Shown here: positions 13,636-15,572 of the stretch, in pieces
How positions within the stretch are numbered: the stretch's first letter is position 1
Layout of the letters: every line of letters begins with the position of its first letter
NCBI GenBank assembly: GCA_002398405.1
Contig: DGYN01000050.1
Span: forward strand, 1 to 15,572
Length of the DNA: 15,572 nt
Direction: 5' to 3'
Source of the DNA: Caulobacteraceae bacterium UBA5005
GTDB lineage: Bacteria; Pseudomonadota; Alphaproteobacteria; Caulobacterales; Caulobacteraceae
Made by a program: the position numbers and the translations under genes
The notes under the pieces: model-generated
Databases searched by the model: none
What the model was told of the DNA's origin: nothing
Seen by the model: the letters and a program-made list of their open reading frames with translations, nothing else

Positions 13636-15572
13636 TTGGATAGGGTCGGAAAGCCGCGCATTCTGGGTAGGTTGCTGGCGGCGGTCGTACTCGCCTTGCT
13701 GGCCTTCAGCCCGGCCGCGGCGACGCCGCAAACCTTTCTGCAGGACTTGCTGAACGCGCTGGGACAGCAGCAGCAACCGGCGCAGCCGCCTGCTCAGCAG
13801 CCCTATTATCAGCCGCCCTATCAACCACCGGCCTCGCAACAGCTGGGGCTGCAATGCTGGCGCGTCCCATCGGGCGAAACCCTGATGGTACAGAACGGTA
13901 ACGGCGCTCCGCCGCGGCCCGGCGCCGTCCCCGTTAATTGTGTCGGCGGTGGCGCCGCTCCGCAACCGCAGTCGCCCCCGGCTCAACAATATCAACCCCA
14001 GTACCGGCCACCGCCGCAGCAATACGTGCCGCCAACGCCGCCGCCCCAGCCCCAATATCAGCAGTCTGCGCCGCAGGTTCAACGGCCGCCGCAGCCCCAG
14101 CAATCCCGGCCGCAGGCGCCGGGACGAGGGGGGTTTGGCGCTCTCCAAGATCAAGTGCGGCAGCAACAGTTGCGCCAGCAGGGCGGTCAACCCTTGCAAC
14201 CTCTGGCGCCCGCGCAACCGCCTACGAGTTATGCCCCGTCGCCCGCCTATGGCGCACCCCCGGCCAACCTGGCGGCCGCGATCGACCGGCGGACCGATAC
14301 GGACTATCTCGCGACTCTCCTTCGCCAGGAGCGGTTTGGTGAGTTCGCGGCCGGCGCCCATGGCTATTTCCGGGCGATGTATGACATCATCTACAGCTCC
14401 CGCGAATATGGGCGCATCGCCGACCCCATAACGCGCGGCGTCTTTGAATCGCGTGCGCTTCAAGGCGTCTATACCGATGTCCTCTGGGATCAGGTCGCCG
14501 ACCTCATGGCCGATGCCTTAGAGCGCCAAGGCGTACTTCGGGACGGGGGAGGCAACGGCTACCTGTCGCGGCCCGTATTTCTGTCCGCAATGGCGACGCT
14601 GAAAAACGCCATCAAGGTTGACGTTGCGGGTCAGATTGAAGATCAGGTCGTCCTGATCGTGGGAGAATACATTGGTTTCTCTGCCTCAAAACAATCCAAC
14701 ATCGACAACCTGATCTCGCTGGGCGGGCGCAACCTCCAGATTCTCAAGTCCTATCCCAACATGTCCCAATTGGTTCGCGACGAGATGACGTCTCGTCAGC
14801 GGACTATGGACGACCTGTCGAGGAGCAGTGCCTTTCATCGCGACATGTCCGGACGTTCGCGGATCATCAACCTTCTCATTGACATCGGCGACTATGAGGC
14901 CCGGGGCAACGCCGAACTCTCGCGTAGGACGCGGGAAAACCTGACCAATTTCACGGCCGAGATGGATGCGGCCCGCTGGCCGTTCGGTCTGGGTATTCCG
15001 TTGCAGGAATCCTATACCGCCACTGCCGAGAGGGCAGCGCGGCGTTACGGAATCTCTAACCCGCTCGGCGGCCCCGGACCCAGCTTCGCCGCCCCGCCAC
15101 AGGGGCCGCCGCCCGGCCTCGTCGTCGTTCCCAATCCGCCGCCGCTCAACGTGGCGCGGCCTCCACCGCCTCCACCGCCGCCCGTCGCCCAGCAGGTTAT
15201 GACGGTCGGCGTGCCCGCGCCGCTTAACCCGGGTTCGCAAACACGTCCTGGACCGATCACGGATTCGACGGTCGTCACTCTGCGGTGGCAGCCCGTTCCA
15301 GGCGCGTCTCACTATGATCTGGGCGTCAGGGACGTGATCAGCGGCGAGCTGGCAGAGGATCGCCGAGTCGGGGAAACAAGTTACACGGCTGCCCTGCAGC
15401 CCGGCCGCCAGTACCGCTGGAACGTTGCATCCTGCACCGCGGCGGGGTGCTCCACGGACTTTTCCACCCCCCTCTATTTCATGACCCCCGCGCCGCCTCC
15501 GCTCGCGACCGCGCCGCCGCCGGCGGTCATCCCGCCCGCTCCGCCTCCCTTCGTCCCGCCCCCGCCCCCGCC
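13636..15572 (+). CDS. Secreted Pro/Gln-rich protein with FN3-like domain (3' end outside window)
   Basis: Direct translation from TTG 13636 gives 645 residues with no stop to the window edge. Residues 1-29 are a signal peptide (RVGKPRILGR, hydrophobic core, SPAAA). Residues 44-210 are Pro/Gln/Tyr-rich and look disordered, interrupted by a small module with Cys74 and Cys102 that may pair. Residues 212-475 form a Pro-poor, charged, apparently helical domain (DYLATLLRQERFGEF, IINLLIDIGDYEARGNAELSRRT) that I do not recognise. After a second Pro-rich linker (476-535), residues 538-618 read like a fibronectin-III-type fold (TLRWQPVPGASHYDLGVRD, TSYTAALQPGRQYRWNV, Cys600/Cys605, STPLYF), then another poly-Pro linker begins, implying a further domain, often catalytic in such proteins, beyond the window. 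It starts 78 bases after the tannase with a possible TTGCAC -35 at 13587-13592, so operon membership is uncertain. Confidence 0.82.
   Translation, partial: MDRVGKPRILGRLLAAVVLALLAFSPAAATPQTFLQDLLNALGQQQQPAQPPAQQPYYQPPYQPPASQQLGLQCWRVPSGETLMVQNGNGAPPRPGAVPVNCVGGGAAPQPQSPPAQQYQPQYRPPPQQYVPPTPPPQPQYQQSAPQVQRPPQPQQSRPQAPGRGGFGALQDQVRQQQLRQQGGQPLQPLAPAQPPTSYAPSPAYGAPPANLAAAIDRRTDTDYLATLLRQERFGEFAAGAHGYFRAMYDIIYSSREYGRIADPITRGVFESRALQGVYTDVLWDQVADLMADALERQGVLRDGGGNGYLSRPVFLSAMATLKNAIKVDVAGQIEDQVVLIVGEYIGFSASKQSNIDNLISLGGRNLQILKSYPNMSQLVRDEMTSRQRTMDDLSRSSAFHRDMSGRSRIINLLIDIGDYEARGNAELSRRTRENLTNFTAEMDAARWPFGLGIPLQESYTATAERAARRYGISNPLGGPGPSFAAPPQGPPPGLVVVPNPPPLNVARPPPPPPPPVAQQVMTVGVPAPLNPGSQTRPGPITDSTVVTLRWQPVPGASHYDLGVRDVISGELAEDRRVGETSYTAALQPGRQYRWNVASCTAAGCSTDFSTPLYFMTPAPPPLATAPPPAVIPPAPPPFVPPPPP

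Noticed and set aside
13468..14463. 331-codon minus-strand open frame
   Set aside because: Its Arg/Leu-rich composition is the complement of the Pro/Gln-rich codons of the secreted protein starting at 13636.
14700..15572. Idea that the Pro-rich 3' region is a tandem DNA repeat or assembly artefact
   Set aside because: The reading frame stays open through all linkers and an FN3-like fold lies between them, as expected for ordinary Pro-rich linkers.

Overview
This is GC-rich DNA (strong G/C third positions, GTG and TTG starts) from an alphaproteobacterium. The SusC-free, TonB-dependent uptake style, the DUF6152 and DUF6644 families and the secreted esterases suggest Caulobacterales (Phenylobacterium/Caulobacter type) or Sphingomonadales. 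That assignment is a judgement from protein character, not a search. I see no rRNA, tRNA, CRISPR array, insertion sequence or phage gene.

Layout. (1) 1-224, minus: the start of a second tannase/feruloyl-esterase-like secreted protein, cut by the window edge. (2) 225-551: divergent intergenic region. (3) 552-3692, plus: a large TonB-dependent outer-membrane receptor ending at a strong hairpin terminator (3721-3755). (4) 3820-8521, minus: seven genes in one direction. In transcription order they are two overlapping DUF6644 membrane proteins, an L-rhamnose mutarotase (rhaM), an exported protein of an unnamed 'PDWSG' family, an exported DUF6152 protein, an exported HbpS/GlcG-like (DUF336) protein and an MFS transporter. 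(5) 8522-8798: divergent intergenic region with two copies of a 45-bp repeat; a third copy lies inside the minus operon at 7151-7195. (6) 8799-13557, plus: three exported alpha/beta-hydrolases, namely a CocE/NonD (S15-type) hydrolase, a BD-FAE-like esterase and a complete tannase/feruloyl esterase. (7) 13636 to the right edge, plus: a secreted Pro/Gln-rich protein with an unidentified helical domain and a fibronectin-III-like domain. It starts at TTG and stays open to the end of the window.

How it may work together (inference). The receptor would bring a complex substrate across the outer membrane. The periplasmic hydrolases would remove acyl or galloyl/feruloyl ester groups. The MFS permease would carry the released small acid or sugar inward, and RhaM would speed interconversion of L-rhamnose anomers. 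The set reads as a utilisation locus for acylated plant glycosides or polyphenols such as tannins, feruloylated pectin or rhamnosylated flavonoids. The DUF6644-DUF6644-PDWSG-DUF6152-HbpS part has no assigned function and is the least understood element.

The two genes that open onto the window edges (1-224 minus, GTG start; 13636-15572 plus, TTG start) are easy to miss because of their unusual starts and missing ends. Both were read here by direct translation.
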